A stretch of 35,199 nt of DNA from Candidatus Allochristensenella caecavium. GTDB lineage: Bacteria; Bacillota; Clostridia; Christensenellales; QAND01. The DNA is taken from assembly GCA_904397865.1 (NCBI GenBank), contig CAJFOS010000004.1:1-35199 (forward strand), read 5' to 3'. Under the pieces are notes generated by a model. The model worked only from the letters and a program-made list of their open reading frames with translations. It was not told where the DNA came from and ran no database searches. The position numbers and the translations under genes are program-made. Positions 8,730-15,557 of this stretch are shown here, piece after piece; positions within the stretch are counted from its first letter, which is position 1, and the number at the start of each line of letters is the position of its first letter.

Positions 8730-8989
8730 AAAGGAGGCATGCGCGCCCCCTTCTTATGTGAACCGGGGCATGCCCAATACATGCAGGCCATGCCACATGG
8801 CTGAATCTTGAGTTGCCAGAAACATGACGCGCAGCAGCAGGGCACATGCGTATGATACAGACCGGGCGAAGACATGCGCACAGCGGTGCATGGCCCAAGC
8901 GCCTGCCTGCTGCGGCAAGGGGGAGGAGACGGCGGTAAAAGCGCTTGCCGGCAAAGAAAAGGCGACGCGGGGCGGGCTGGAAAGCGTCG
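8730..8989. other. Intergenic stretch without clear features
   Basis: No ORF with a ribosome site on either strand. A weak AAGGAGG/CCCCCTT pairing right after the ATPase stop could be a poor terminator. Otherwise I see nothing. Confidence 0.5.
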
Positions 8990-9022
8990 GCAAAAGAAAG
9001 GGCGGATGCAGGGGGCATCCGC
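8990..9022 (-). terminator. Intrinsic terminator for nuclease gene
   Basis: On the minus strand, GCGGATGC (9022-9015) pairs perfectly with GCATCCGC (9009-9002) around a CCCCT loop and is followed by CCTTTCTTTT. It lies 12 bp after the nuclease stop. Confidence 0.8.
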
Positions 9023-9034
9023 TCGGTTGTCTGC

Positions 9035-9919
9035 TTATGGCTTGCAGCGGCCGCAAGGCGTATACCCCTGGTCAATGAGTTCCTGACGGCTGCCGGTATA
9101 GGCCTGTTTGTTTTCCTCATTCATTGTTTGCGCGCTCGAACAGTCGGGCAGGTGAAACTTATGATTGCTGGTATTGAGAATATAGGAAGCGGCGTCCGGC
9201 GCAGAGGCCTGCGGTGTGGAGGTGGGCGCAGGCGTTTGTCCTTCGGCGTGGCTTTGCCCGGTGGCATAGTCGATGACAACGCCGGGCTGTACATTGTAGC
9301 AATAGACGTTGAAACAAATCCCCGCGCCGTTGTCTTCGACGGACTTGGCTTCGATTTGCACGCCGCTGGCTACCAGGTTATCCCCTTCGAACACGGGCGT
9401 GGCGCGGTAGAGCACATGATAACCGGTTTCCTTGATAAAGTCCGCCACCATATCTTCAAAGGGCAGCATGCCTTCGGTGTTGAGATAACGCGTGCCGGTG
9501 ATAAGATTTTGTGTATTGGCGTTTTCGCCGCTGAGCTGATAGCCAATCAAATGACAGCGGTTGTACAGATACTGGCCGCTGACAAAATCATACCGGATGG
9601 TCTGCCAGCCGGACGGCTTGACTTGGCCGATGGAGCCGCGCTCCTCGGAGGGCATGGTGTCGGCGGACAGGCATGCATACGCAACGCCGCAACGGCCAAG
9701 CGCATCCAGTTCGCTGTACGATTCAAAAGAGATGGTCATATTGCCGGTATCGCCAAAATCCGGTTGGTTGTCATGAAGGACAACATATGGTTTGCCCGCG
9801 TAAGCGGGAATGGTATTGCGCGTATAAGAAGGCGGTTCGCTCGCAGGGGCGGAACAGGCTGCCAACACCAGGCACAACGCCAGCAATAGGGGCGTGAAGA
9901 CGCGTTTGCGCAGGTTCAT
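9035..9919 (-). CDS. DNA/RNA non-specific endonuclease lipoprotein (EndA/NucM-like)
   Basis: 294 aa. Residues 1-22 form a signal peptide with lipobox LAAC. The central domain is a beta-beta-alpha-metal nuclease: the motif is YNRCHLIG (family consensus DRGH) with catalytic His, followed by the metal-binding Asn in ENANTQNLITGTRYLN. After a Pro/Thr/Ala linker (~residues 222-240) the C-terminal ~50 residues form a small Cys/His domain (FHLPDCSSA ... GYTPCGRCKP), a known add-on in Clostridia and Lactobacillales nucleases. It probably degrades external DNA at the cell surface. The ATG overlaps the upstream TGA (ATGA), and AGGAGGT lies inside the end of the upstream gene, so translation is coupled. 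A hairpin terminator follows. Confidence 0.88.
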   Translation of the reverse strand: MNLRKRVFTPLLLALCLVLAACSAPASEPPSYTRNTIPAYAGKPYVVLHDNQPDFGDTGNMTISFESYSELDALGRCGVAYACLSADTMPSEERGSIGQVKPSGWQTIRYDFVSGQYLYNRCHLIGYQLSGENANTQNLITGTRYLNTEGMLPFEDMVADFIKETGYHVLYRATPVFEGDNLVASGVQIEAKSVEDNGAGICFNVYCYNVQPGVVIDYATGQSHAEGQTPAPTSTPQASAPDAASYILNTSNHKFHLPDCSSAQTMNEENKQAYTGSRQELIDQGYTPCGRCKP

Positions 9920-10386
9920 CGCATATAGACCTCCTCAGTGATTCGTTCATGGGAAAAGCCGGGGAAATCGGCGGCGCCAAGCAGGCGCCAGCCATGTTCG
10001 GCCAGCGGGATGGTGAAAAAGCGGTCGGCCGGATACGTCCGGTTCCAGCGATAGAGCACAATCCGTTCCATGGCTGCTTCGTGTGTGGCCGGGTCGATGT
10101 CTTCGACCAAACAATATTCGCCCGGCGCGGCTTTATGCAAAGGCTGTGCATCAACGCACAGCTGCGGCGCCGTTTGTTCTTGAAACTGCGCATAGGTATA
10201 GGCGTTCATCCACAGCCGGCTGTGAGCGCAGAGGGTCAGCAGGCGCGCGCGCAGCGCGCGGTCCTGACTCTGGCGCCGGTGGTTGAACAGCATGCCCATC
10301 TTATCATCGACACAGACGACGCATATCATTGGATAGAACAACCCTTTCTTTGAACGGAACCACTTTTGTTTTGCATTCCGACTCAT
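9916..10386 (-). CDS. Conserved hypothetical protein upstream of nuclease
   Basis: About 156 aa from ATG at 10386 (MSRNAK), preceded by AAAGGCGG; a shorter start at 10329 (MICVVCVDD) is also possible. I do not recognise a family. The segment CVDDKMGMLFNHRRQSQDRAL is striking and looks conserved-type (acidic pair, then HRRQSQD). The C-terminal half is a mix of beta strands and helices (ERIVLYRWNRTYPADRFF). It has no signal peptide or membrane segment. The stop overlaps the nuclease start by 4 bp, so the pair form an operon. Function unknown; a role in nuclease expression or export is only suggested by coupling. Confidence 0.65.
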   Translation of the reverse strand: MSRNAKQKWFRSKKGLFYPMICVVCVDDKMGMLFNHRRQSQDRALRARLLTLCAHSRLWMNAYTYAQFQEQTAPQLCVDAQPLHKAAPGEYCLVEDIDPATHEAAMERIVLYRWNRTYPADRFFTIPLAEHGWRLLGAADFPGFSHERITEEVYMR

Positions 10387-10794
10387 GTATTTTACCGCCT
10401 TTGGCGCGATAAGGGTATAGGGGATGACGGCAAACACAAAAAAACATTTACACGCACACGCGCGCAACCCCCCGGCGCACAAGGATTTGAGCAGACGGTT
10501 GGGCGTGTGTGACAAAAGGGATGCCTAGCATAAACGCGAAAAACGGCAAAATAAAAACTGAACCCGGAACGCAGATTGCGTCCAGATTCAGTATGATGGT
10601 GTGCTGGCCGTTGTGCTGAACACGTGCGTAAGCGGGTGGACGTGGAAATCTTGCCGGGCGGTTTGGCGAGCGGCCTTGCGTCCACGGGTGCGTTTGAGCC
10701 TGTACGCAATATGATGAAAAGCAAATCAAGGATAGAGAGAGCCCTGCTATATGCGGGGTTTTCTCGCATTATTGTTGACAGTTTTTGTGTTGAA
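10387..10794. other. Intergenic region left of the integrated element
   Basis: No supported ORF. An interrupted hairpin lies at about 10557-10591. A hairpin CCCTGC/GCGGGG with a TTTTCTC tail (about 10746-10770) could end a rightward transcript, but no + strand gene is seen before it. Confidence 0.4.
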
Positions 10795-10838
10795 AAAACA
10801 AATCCGAACAGGCCATTTTGACAATGACATGTTCGGAT
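10795..10838 (-). terminator. Displaced tRNA-Arg terminator
   Basis: On the minus strand TCCGAACA (10837-10830) pairs with TGTTCGGA (10810-10803), followed by TTTGTTTTTT. It lies just beyond the tRNA 3' fragment at 10850-10895, where the terminator of the original, uninterrupted tRNA-Arg gene would be. Confidence 0.75.
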
Positions 10839-10849
10839 AAGCCCATCAA

Positions 10850-10895
10850 TGGTGTGCCAGAAGGGATTCGAACCCCCGACCTTTTGATTCGTAGT
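10850..10895 (-). repeat. att direct repeat, left copy (3' fragment of tRNA-Arg)
   Basis: 46 bp identical to 20613-20658, running from within the anticodon loop to the CCA end of the tRNA. The tRNA 5' half is absent here, so this copy is not a functional tRNA but the displaced original 3' end. Confidence 0.92.
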
Positions 10896-11011
10896 TGTTT
10901 CCCGCATGTTTCATAGCGTGTTTTATCGCTTCCTATCTTTGCATTATAAGCACATATAGTTATGTATTATTAGCATATTTTTTCATATCTTTGCATATTG
11001 AATCATTCGAG

Positions 11012-11047
11012 TAGTGCCCAAAATAGTGCCCAGAATAGTGCCCAGAG
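11012..11047 (+). repeat. Left cluster of 12-bp TAGTGCCC repeats (integrase arm sites)
   Basis: Three tandem 12-bp units, each TAGTGCCCA followed by AAA, GAA or GAG, start at 11012, 11024 and 11036. Matching units occur at the other end of the element (20511-20544) in the same orientation. Tyrosine integrases of the lambda/Tn916 class bind short arm-type repeats at both ends, and this fits. Confidence 0.7.
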
Positions 11048-11125
11048 AATCACGCGCACCCGCAAATGCTTTTTTATGGCCGCCGAAAACGCCTATTTTT
11101 GTATAAATCAACATAAAAACATATA

Positions 11126-11154
11126 TTGACAAACTAAACAATCTATTATATATT
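11126..11154 (+). promoter_or_regulatory. Near-consensus rightward promoter
   Basis: TTGACA 11126-11131, 17-bp spacer, TATATT 11149-11154. No + strand gene follows before the terminator at 11225-11250. Confidence 0.65.
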
Positions 11155-11160
11155 AAAAAT

Positions 11161-11250
11161 AAATCAAGTATTGCTGTTACCGCTTTCCGATGGTGCGGGA
11201 TATAAATATTCGGGTTGTCAAAAAGCCCCGCAATAAAGCGGGGCTTTTTT
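11161..11250 (+). ncRNA. Candidate ~90-nt small RNA
   Basis: The predicted transcript starts about 7 bp after the -10 at 11149-11154 and ends at the intrinsic terminator 11225-11250. No ORF with a ribosome site lies inside. It is only a prediction from promoter plus terminator. It points toward the convergent toxin-antitoxin operon and shares its terminator, so it could also be an antisense or attachment-site transcript. Confidence 0.4.
11225..11250. terminator. Bidirectional intrinsic terminator
   Basis: GCCCCGC (11225-11231) and GCGGGGC (11238-11244) with an AATAAA loop, T6 on the right and A4 on the left. It ends the toxin-antitoxin operon on the minus strand. Confidence 0.92.
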
Positions 11251-11268
11251 CGTGCGCAGTTTCGCGCG

Positions 11269-11580
11269 TTAAACCGTTATAATGCTGTAACGGCTTGGGA
11301 TTGTCGGGTCTGTTTTTAGCATGCCAATCATGCGGCAAGCTGAACCAATCGGCGCATTTGTTCCAGCTTCCCATGCTTCAACCGTCTTTTTGGATACTCC
11401 TACAACGGCGGCAAATGTTTCTTGCGTCATGCCCATGCTGTTCCGTATTCCTTTTATTTCTTCTGCCTTAAATGTCGGTACAGGCGCAACGGTACACTTT
11501 ACTTTGCGAGCATGCGCGCCCGTTGTTTCGTGTGCTATTGCTTCATTCAGTCCTGCAACAATGCTATCATATACGCTCAT
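11269..11580 (-). CDS. XRE-family antitoxin (HigA-like)
   Basis: 103 aa from ATG 11580 (MSVYDSIVAGLNEAI), with AAAGGAG 7 bp upstream. The first third (SIVAGLNEAIAHETTGA) is the toxin-contact type of segment seen in this family. The rest is a helix-turn-helix, with RNSMGMTQETFAAVVGVSKKTVEAWEAG as the core. The gene overlaps the toxin stop by 14 bp, the usual coupling in toxin-first (higBA-type) pairs. It would neutralise the toxin and, through the HTH, bind the palindrome in the operon promoter. It ends before the terminator at 11225-11250. Within the element it likely stabilises maintenance. Confidence 0.85.
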   Translation of the reverse strand: MSVYDSIVAGLNEAIAHETTGAHARKVKCTVAPVPTFKAEEIKGIRNSMGMTQETFAAVVGVSKKTVEAWEAGTNAPIGSACRMIGMLKTDPTIPSRYSIITV

Positions 11581-11929
11581 TTTGTTTTGCTCCTTTCGCA
11601 AGTGCTTCGTGTAGGGATGTTATCAACTTTTTGATGTCGTTTCTTTGTTCCTTCGTTAGATTATCCCTTTCGCTTTTTGGGTATGCAGTGATTAAATATA
11701 TTTTTTCAAATCGAACAAAATCAACATAACAGACGCGCGCGCTTCTGCTTTTGCTCCTGTTCTCGAATGCTATGCGCATTTTGCGTAGCCCGCCCGTTCC
11801 TTGCATAACCTCACCCGCAGAGGGGTTGACGGTCAGCTCCTCTTGAAGTGTGCGCAACTCTTTATCTGATAACCCCATTCTTTCCCATTGCTTATCGAAT
11901 GTGGGAAGGATGATAAACTCTCTTGTCAT
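11567..11929 (-). CDS. RelE/ParE-superfamily toxin (HigB-like)
   Basis: 120 aa from ATG 11929 (MTREFIILPTFDKQW), because AAGGA lies about 10 bp upstream; a TTG start 21 bp earlier is less likely. The GGLRKMRIAF and ARVCYVDFVRFEKIYLITAYPKSERDNLT segments are typical of RelE-fold mRNA interferases. The conserved basic residues (LRKMRIAFENRSKSRSARV) and final lysine-rich part would contact mRNA in the ribosome. It is encoded upstream of and overlapping its antitoxin. The product would inhibit translation when free; the family is clear but activity is inferred. Confidence 0.85.
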   Translation of the reverse strand: MTREFIILPTFDKQWERMGLSDKELRTLQEELTVNPSAGEVMQGTGGLRKMRIAFENRSKSRSARVCYVDFVRFEKIYLITAYPKSERDNLTKEQRNDIKKLITSLHEALAKGAKQNERI

Positions 11930-11970
11930 TTCTTCGATATCCTTAAACAATTATTGATTCTTTCAACGAT

Positions 11971-11999
11971 ATTTTACCCTATTCAATAGGGTGTGTCAA
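11971..11999 (-). promoter_or_regulatory. Toxin-antitoxin promoter with embedded operator
   Basis: Minus strand TTGACA (11999-11994), 17-bp spacer, TAAAAT (11976-11971). The spacer holds the palindrome CCCTATTCAATAGGG (11977-11991, plus-strand reading), extending to 17 bp with A/T. A repressor bound there would block polymerase, as expected for autoregulation by the antitoxin. Confidence 0.85.
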
Positions 12000-12096
12000 C
12001 GCTATTTTCCCCTTTTTCGAAAAAACGCCCCGCATTTAGAAGAAGTTACCCCCGCCGTTCCCGCTCGTTGCTCTTTTGGCCTTGATGGTAGGGGGG

Positions 12097-12163
12097 TTGA
12101 TATCAAGGGCAATCATGTTGATTTGTTCTGATATCAGAGACAATCAACTGATATCAGAGAATC
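12097..12163. repeat. Three TGATATCA-centred palindromic repeats
   Basis: TTGATATCAA (12097-12106), CTGATATCAG (12128-12137) and CTGATATCAG (12148-12157), each followed within a few bases by an AATCA element. The last two units form a 20-bp direct repeat. They lie between the toxin promoter and the iteron array. Confidence 0.7.
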
Positions 12164-12207
12164 AGGCAACCGCTTCGTAACGCTTCGTACTAAACAAAAC
12201 ATACAAA

Positions 12208-12284
12208 AATAGTAGTAGTCGTTGTCGTTGTCACGCGCGCGCTCGCCCGCGCACACACGCGCCCGCGCGTGTATTACTACTATT
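12208..12284. repeat. Large imperfect inverted repeat with GC-rich, Z-DNA-prone centre
   Basis: Outer arms AATAGTAGT (12208-12216) and ACTACTATT (12276-12284); inner arms CACGCGCG (12232-12239) and CGCGCGTG (12264-12271). The centre is alternating purine-pyrimidine GC/CA sequence, sharply different from the AT-rich surroundings. Confidence 0.65.
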
Positions 12285-12323
12285 CTTTTCTTTTTCTCTT
12301 TTATAATTATACTATATATATGT

Positions 12324-12501
12324 CGCACAAACGTGCCGCTTTTCTGGCACAAACGTGCCGATAAATCGGCACAAATGTGCCTTATTATCAGAACATTTGT
12401 GTAAAATAGAAAAATGAAACCATAATATATAATAAAACAAAAGCATTATAAATGATTTAATACTGGGAACAAACGTTCCAATTTTCTGGCACAAATGTGC
12501 C
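12324..12501. repeat. 22-bp-phased palindromic iteron array (putative origin)
   Basis: 14-bp palindromes of consensus GGCACAAAYGTGCC occur at 12324-12337, 12346-12359, 12368-12381, 12466-12479 (GGAAC variant) and 12488-12501. A degenerate copy (core ACATTTGTGT) lies at 12390-12403. The first four are exactly 22 bp apart centre to centre, and so are the last two. An AT-rich island (about 12404-12464) separates the two groups. Phased iterons next to an AT-rich stretch are typical of plasmid and phage replication origins. No initiator gene sits next to it, so an operator array is also possible. Confidence 0.65.
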
Positions 12502-12517
12502 GCTTTTGCTATGTATT

Positions 12518-12553
12518 GCGATTTGTATCGCTATTTGTATTGTGATTTGTCCG
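12518..12553. repeat. Three 12-bp tandem repeats (GCnATTTGTATn)
   Basis: Units start at 12518, 12530 and 12542, the last diverging at its end. They resemble the reverse complement of the array at 12655-12702, so the two arrays face each other across the hairpin at 12597-12641. Confidence 0.6.
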
Positions 12554-12596
12554 TTTTTTGATATAGATAGCGGACAAATGGCGATACAAAACCCAG

Positions 12597-12641
12597 AAAA
12601 CCCACCGCTTTTTTACAAAACCAAAAAAAGCGGTGGGTTTT
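12597..12641 (-). terminator. Terminator of sigma-factor gene
   Basis: AAAACCCACCGCTTTTTT (12597-12614) and AAAAAAAGCGGTGGGTTTT (12623-12641) form a long near-perfect stem; on the minus strand the stem ends in a T-rich arm. Confidence 0.75.
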
Positions 12642-12654
12642 GATTGTTTGTTTT

Positions 12655-12702
12655 GATACACAAAGCGATACACAATGTTATACACAAAGCGATACACAAA
12701 GC
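12655..12702. repeat. Four 12-bp tandem repeats (GATACACAAAGC)
   Basis: Units begin at 12655, 12667, 12679 and 12691; two (12655, 12691) are exact GATACACAAAGC and the others differ by one to three bases. They lie between the sigma-gene stop and its terminator. Confidence 0.75.
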
Positions 12703-12712
12703 CGCCGCCTTT

Positions 12713-13486
12713 TTATAGCGCGATACGGTCAATGCCTTTTTCGTTGATGAAGATTGCGGCGCGTTCTGTTGCACTGGTTCTCGTATATTTGAATGTTTGA
12801 ACGCCTGTTCCGCTTACTCCTAGCGAATAATAACAATCATCTGCAAGCAGTTTGTTTATCTCTTTTGTGTTCGGCCTGTGTCGTAGCCAGCGCATAGCTT
12901 TTTTGTATGTTGCGAATGTGTTCGCTTCGCTTTCTCCCATGAGCTTAGCCACCTGTTTGAAAGACAAACCCGCAAAATAGCGCATAACAATAACGCGCCT
13001 GTAGTTTTCGGGCATTCTTTGTAAAACGGCTCTTATTGCCCCTGTAAGGCTTTCATTTGCCGCCTTGATAAATAAGTCGTCAAAAGAATCTAAAGCTCTT
13101 ATATCCTCAATCATGGCCTCTAGCGTGGTGCTGTCGCCGTCATCTCCTATGGGTTCATCAAGAGACGCGCAATTATTAAGCGGTTCGCCGCGCTGTCGTG
13201 ATGTGCGAAGCCCGCAAAGGTTGTTAAAGCGGTTGCGCATGTGAAACGATAAGAACGAAGAAAACAAAAAGCCCCTTGTTTCGTCAAAGTCTTTTACAGC
13301 ATCCACAACGCCGAAAAAAGATTCTTGCTTTAAGTCATCGAGAGTAACGCCGGATGAATTGCATTGCTCTGTCTTGGCTCTGAAATATAGAAAGGCCAGT
13401 TTATAGCAAAGCCTTTCCACACGCGCCCATATGTCGCAATAGTCGCGTGTGTTCTTTGCAATAATCGCGCATTGCTCATTGCTCAT
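12713..13486 (-). CDS. Sigma-70 family RNA polymerase sigma factor
   Basis: 257 aa, ATG 13486 with GGGAG 9 bp upstream. Residues ~48-90 form sigma region 2 (LDDLKQESFFGVVDAVKDFDETRG, FSSFLSFHMRNRF). Residues ~150-205 form region 4 (AVLQRMPENYRRVIVMRYFAGLSFKQVAKLMGES, then a recognition-helix-like TFATYKKAMRWLRHR). There is no region 3 or 1.1, and ~50 unassigned C-terminal residues follow. It would direct polymerase to element promoters. It is divergent from the tail module, with 166 bp of AT-rich DNA between them, so that module is a natural target. Its 3' UTR holds 12-bp repeats before a terminator. Sigma genes on phage and mobile elements of Bacillota are common. Confidence 0.8.
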   Translation of the reverse strand: MSNEQCAIIAKNTRDYCDIWARVERLCYKLAFLYFRAKTEQCNSSGVTLDDLKQESFFGVVDAVKDFDETRGFLFSSFLSFHMRNRFNNLCGLRTSRQRGEPLNNCASLDEPIGDDGDSTTLEAMIEDIRALDSFDDLFIKAANESLTGAIRAVLQRMPENYRRVIVMRYFAGLSFKQVAKLMGESEANTFATYKKAMRWLRHRPNTKEINKLLADDCYYSLGVSGTGVQTFKYTRTSATERAAIFINEKGIDRIAL

Positions 13487-13652
13487 TTTGCATAACTCCC
13501 TAAAAATTTACTAAAACCAATATTGGACATTGCTTTTAGTTAAATATTATTGTAAAATATAACAAAAGATATTAAAAGATAAAGATATTATATAACAAAG
13601 TATTAAATAATAAAAGAGAATAAATTTTAATAAAAAATTAGGGGGAAAAGCG

Positions 13653-14051
13653 TTGTATAAGATAAAAGAAAACAATATTGTAAAAGAAAATTTACAGCTT
13701 GAAAGAATGGGTAAAACTCTTTCTCTTGTCATTTATACAAACTTTTATGACGTTGTTAAAAGATATAGAGATGCGGAACAAACGCTTATAAGTATATTAA
13801 ATAAAGAATACAAAAACACAAAAGAATTTTTAGTGGACGCAGATTATGCAATAAAAAATATGATGGCTGTTGTTTTTGGCGAAGAAAATGCAGAAAAAAT
13901 CCTTTCATTTTATGACGAAAATTGCATGGAGGCGCTTTCTTGTACAATTAGTTATATAGATAAGGTATTCAAAAAAGGAATGCAAAAAGTAGTAAAACAA
14001 CGAAAAAAGTATTATACAAAACAAACAAATAAACGGGGGATTTTTAGATAA
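13653..14051 (+). CDS. Tail assembly chaperone-like protein (inferred)
   Basis: 132 aa, TTG start at 13653 with AGGGGGAA 7 bp upstream; no good ATG fits the ribosome site. The protein is helical and ends in a strongly basic tail (KKGMQKVVKQRKKYYTKQTNK). The middle part, LVDADYAIKNMMAVVFGEENAEKILSFYDEN, resembles the helical core of small Clostridia phage proteins encoded just before tape measure genes. The stop overlaps the tape measure ATG by one base (TAATG), so the two are coupled. In phages the gene just upstream of the tape measure usually encodes its assembly chaperone. The role rests on position and general likeness only. Codon use is very AT-rich compared with the flanks. Confidence 0.5.
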   Translation: MYKIKENNIVKENLQLERMGKTLSLVIYTNFYDVVKRYRDAEQTLISILNKEYKNTKEFLVDADYAIKNMMAVVFGEENAEKILSFYDENCMEALSCTISYIDKVFKKGMQKVVKQRKKYYTKQTNKRGIFR

Positions 14052-15526
14052 TGGCAGACGACGGAAAAGTAATTTACAGGATAGAAGCCGATGACAGCGG
14101 CATTGATAGGCAGATAGACCAAGCAAACGAAAAAATTAAAAAAGCGGCTCAAAAAGGGGAAAAAGAGGTTGAACGAGCCGCAAAAAATGCCGGTGCTGAA
14201 TTAAGTACAGCGGCAGAAGAGAGCGCGCAAAGCATGACAGAAGTTGGAAAGGGTGCGCAACTTCTGTCAAGGGATATTGAGAACATAGGAGACACCCCCA
14301 TTATTGACATTGCAACAGCCGCAAACGACGCGGAGGGAACGCTTGAAGATATGGCAAAATCTGCGAAGAATGCCGGAAGGGGGATGGTGGATACTTCTTC
14401 AGGGCTTGGCAACTTGAAAAAAATGTTGATTGGCGGGGGCGTTACAGCGGCTCTTTCTAAGTTTGTATCAACTCTCGGCCAAGTTTATGAAGAATCAAAA
14501 GAATTAAGAACGGACTTGTCCATTTTGTCAACGAACGCAGAAGAAAACGGCGTTTCCGTAGATAAAGCAAAAAAAGCATGGGAAGAATTTTCGATTGTAA
14601 CAGGTGAAACGGATAGCGCGGTTGAAGCCGTTTCAAACTTGTTACAGGCCGGAATAGGGGAAACAGATATGCAACGCGCCGTTGAAGCTCTTGGCGGCGC
14701 TATTACACGTTTTCCCGATACGCTAAAGGTTGAAAGCCTTGCTGACAGCTTGCAGGAAACGCTTGCCACAGGCGAAGCTACAGGGCAATATGCGGAGCTT
14801 TTAGAGCGTCTAGGCGTTGACGTTGACGATTTTAATAAAAAAATGCAACGTTCCAAGACGGACGCGGAAGCGGTAGACCTTGCGCTCGGCGTATTGGAAG
14901 AAAACGGCCTAACAGATACATACAACGCATATAAGGACAACAACAAGGAACTTCTTGAAAACAATAAAGCGACACTCGAACAAAAACAGGCCCTTGCAGA
15001 TTTAGGAAAATCTATAGAGCCGTTCGTTACAGCGTTCGCAAAGGGTATGACAACGGTTATTGGATGGCTAGAAAAAGTCGTTGGTTGGGTTAAGACAGCA
15101 ATAAAATGGTTTGTTGACCTTTTGGCTAAAATAGGGGATTTCTTGTTTAAAAAGCGTCAAATTGACACAGAAAAACTAACAGACGATGTGACAAATTTAG
15201 CAGAAAGGCTTGGCTATGATGGCTCATCACCTTATGTGCGAGGGTTCCGCTCTGGCATCCATTACGTGCCAGCCGACGAGTTGCCCGCCCGTCTGCATCG
15301 CGGCGAGCGCGTCTTAACAGCCGAACAAAACGCAAGATTCAACGCGTTAGGCGGCCTTGAAGGTCTGGAATCCTCTATCATTGACGCTACTACCCTTTCC
15401 GCTTCAAATTATATATCAAGCCCAAATCTGTCAATTAACATTAGCGGAAGCGTTGACGTTGATGGCTATAAGCTGGGCGAAATTATTTTCGAAAATTTGA
15501 ATGATGTTTACGGAATGTTAGGTTGA
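14051..15526 (+). CDS. Short phage tail tape measure protein
   Basis: 491 aa, ATG 14051 after GGGGGA. Residues ~15-110 are a long charged coiled coil (NEKIKKAAQKGEKEVERAA). Residues ~125-145 are hydrophobic (MLIGGGVTAALSKFV). The tape-measure core follows (SILSTNAEENGVSVDKAKKAW, AVSNLLQAGIGETDMQRAVE, ADSLQETLATGE). A second hydrophobic patch occupies residues ~330-375. The end carries the typical GIHYVPADELPARLHRGERVLTAEQN motif. Tape measure proteins set siphophage tail length and feed DNA into the cell. Usual lengths are 700-1500+ aa, so this one is short; at about 0.15 nm per residue it would specify roughly 74 nm. No other tail structural gene is in the element. A convergent terminator follows. 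Confidence 0.88.
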   Translation: MADDGKVIYRIEADDSGIDRQIDQANEKIKKAAQKGEKEVERAAKNAGAELSTAAEESAQSMTEVGKGAQLLSRDIENIGDTPIIDIATAANDAEGTLEDMAKSAKNAGRGMVDTSSGLGNLKKMLIGGGVTAALSKFVSTLGQVYEESKELRTDLSILSTNAEENGVSVDKAKKAWEEFSIVTGETDSAVEAVSNLLQAGIGETDMQRAVEALGGAITRFPDTLKVESLADSLQETLATGEATGQYAELLERLGVDVDDFNKKMQRSKTDAEAVDLALGVLEENGLTDTYNAYKDNNKELLENNKATLEQKQALADLGKSIEPFVTAFAKGMTTVIGWLEKVVGWVKTAIKWFVDLLAKIGDFLFKKRQIDTEKLTDDVTNLAERLGYDGSSPYVRGFRSGIHYVPADELPARLHRGERVLTAEQNARFNALGGLEGLESSIIDATTLSASNYISSPNLSINISGSVDVDGYKLGEIIFENLNDVYGMLG

Positions 15527-15529
15527 TAA

Positions 15530-15556
15530 AAAGCGGGCGGCATTGCCGCCCGCTTT
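15530..15556. terminator. Bidirectional terminator between convergent genes
   Basis: A perfect 12-bp stem AAAGCGGGCGGC/GCCGCCCGCTTT (15530-15541, 15545-15556) with an ATT loop lies between the tape measure stop (15526) and the convergent stop (15558). Confidence 0.85.
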
Positions 15557-15557
15557 G

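Noticed and set aside
12518-12702. CRISPR array
   Set aside because: The 12-bp repeats are directly tandem with no spacers, and no cas gene is near.
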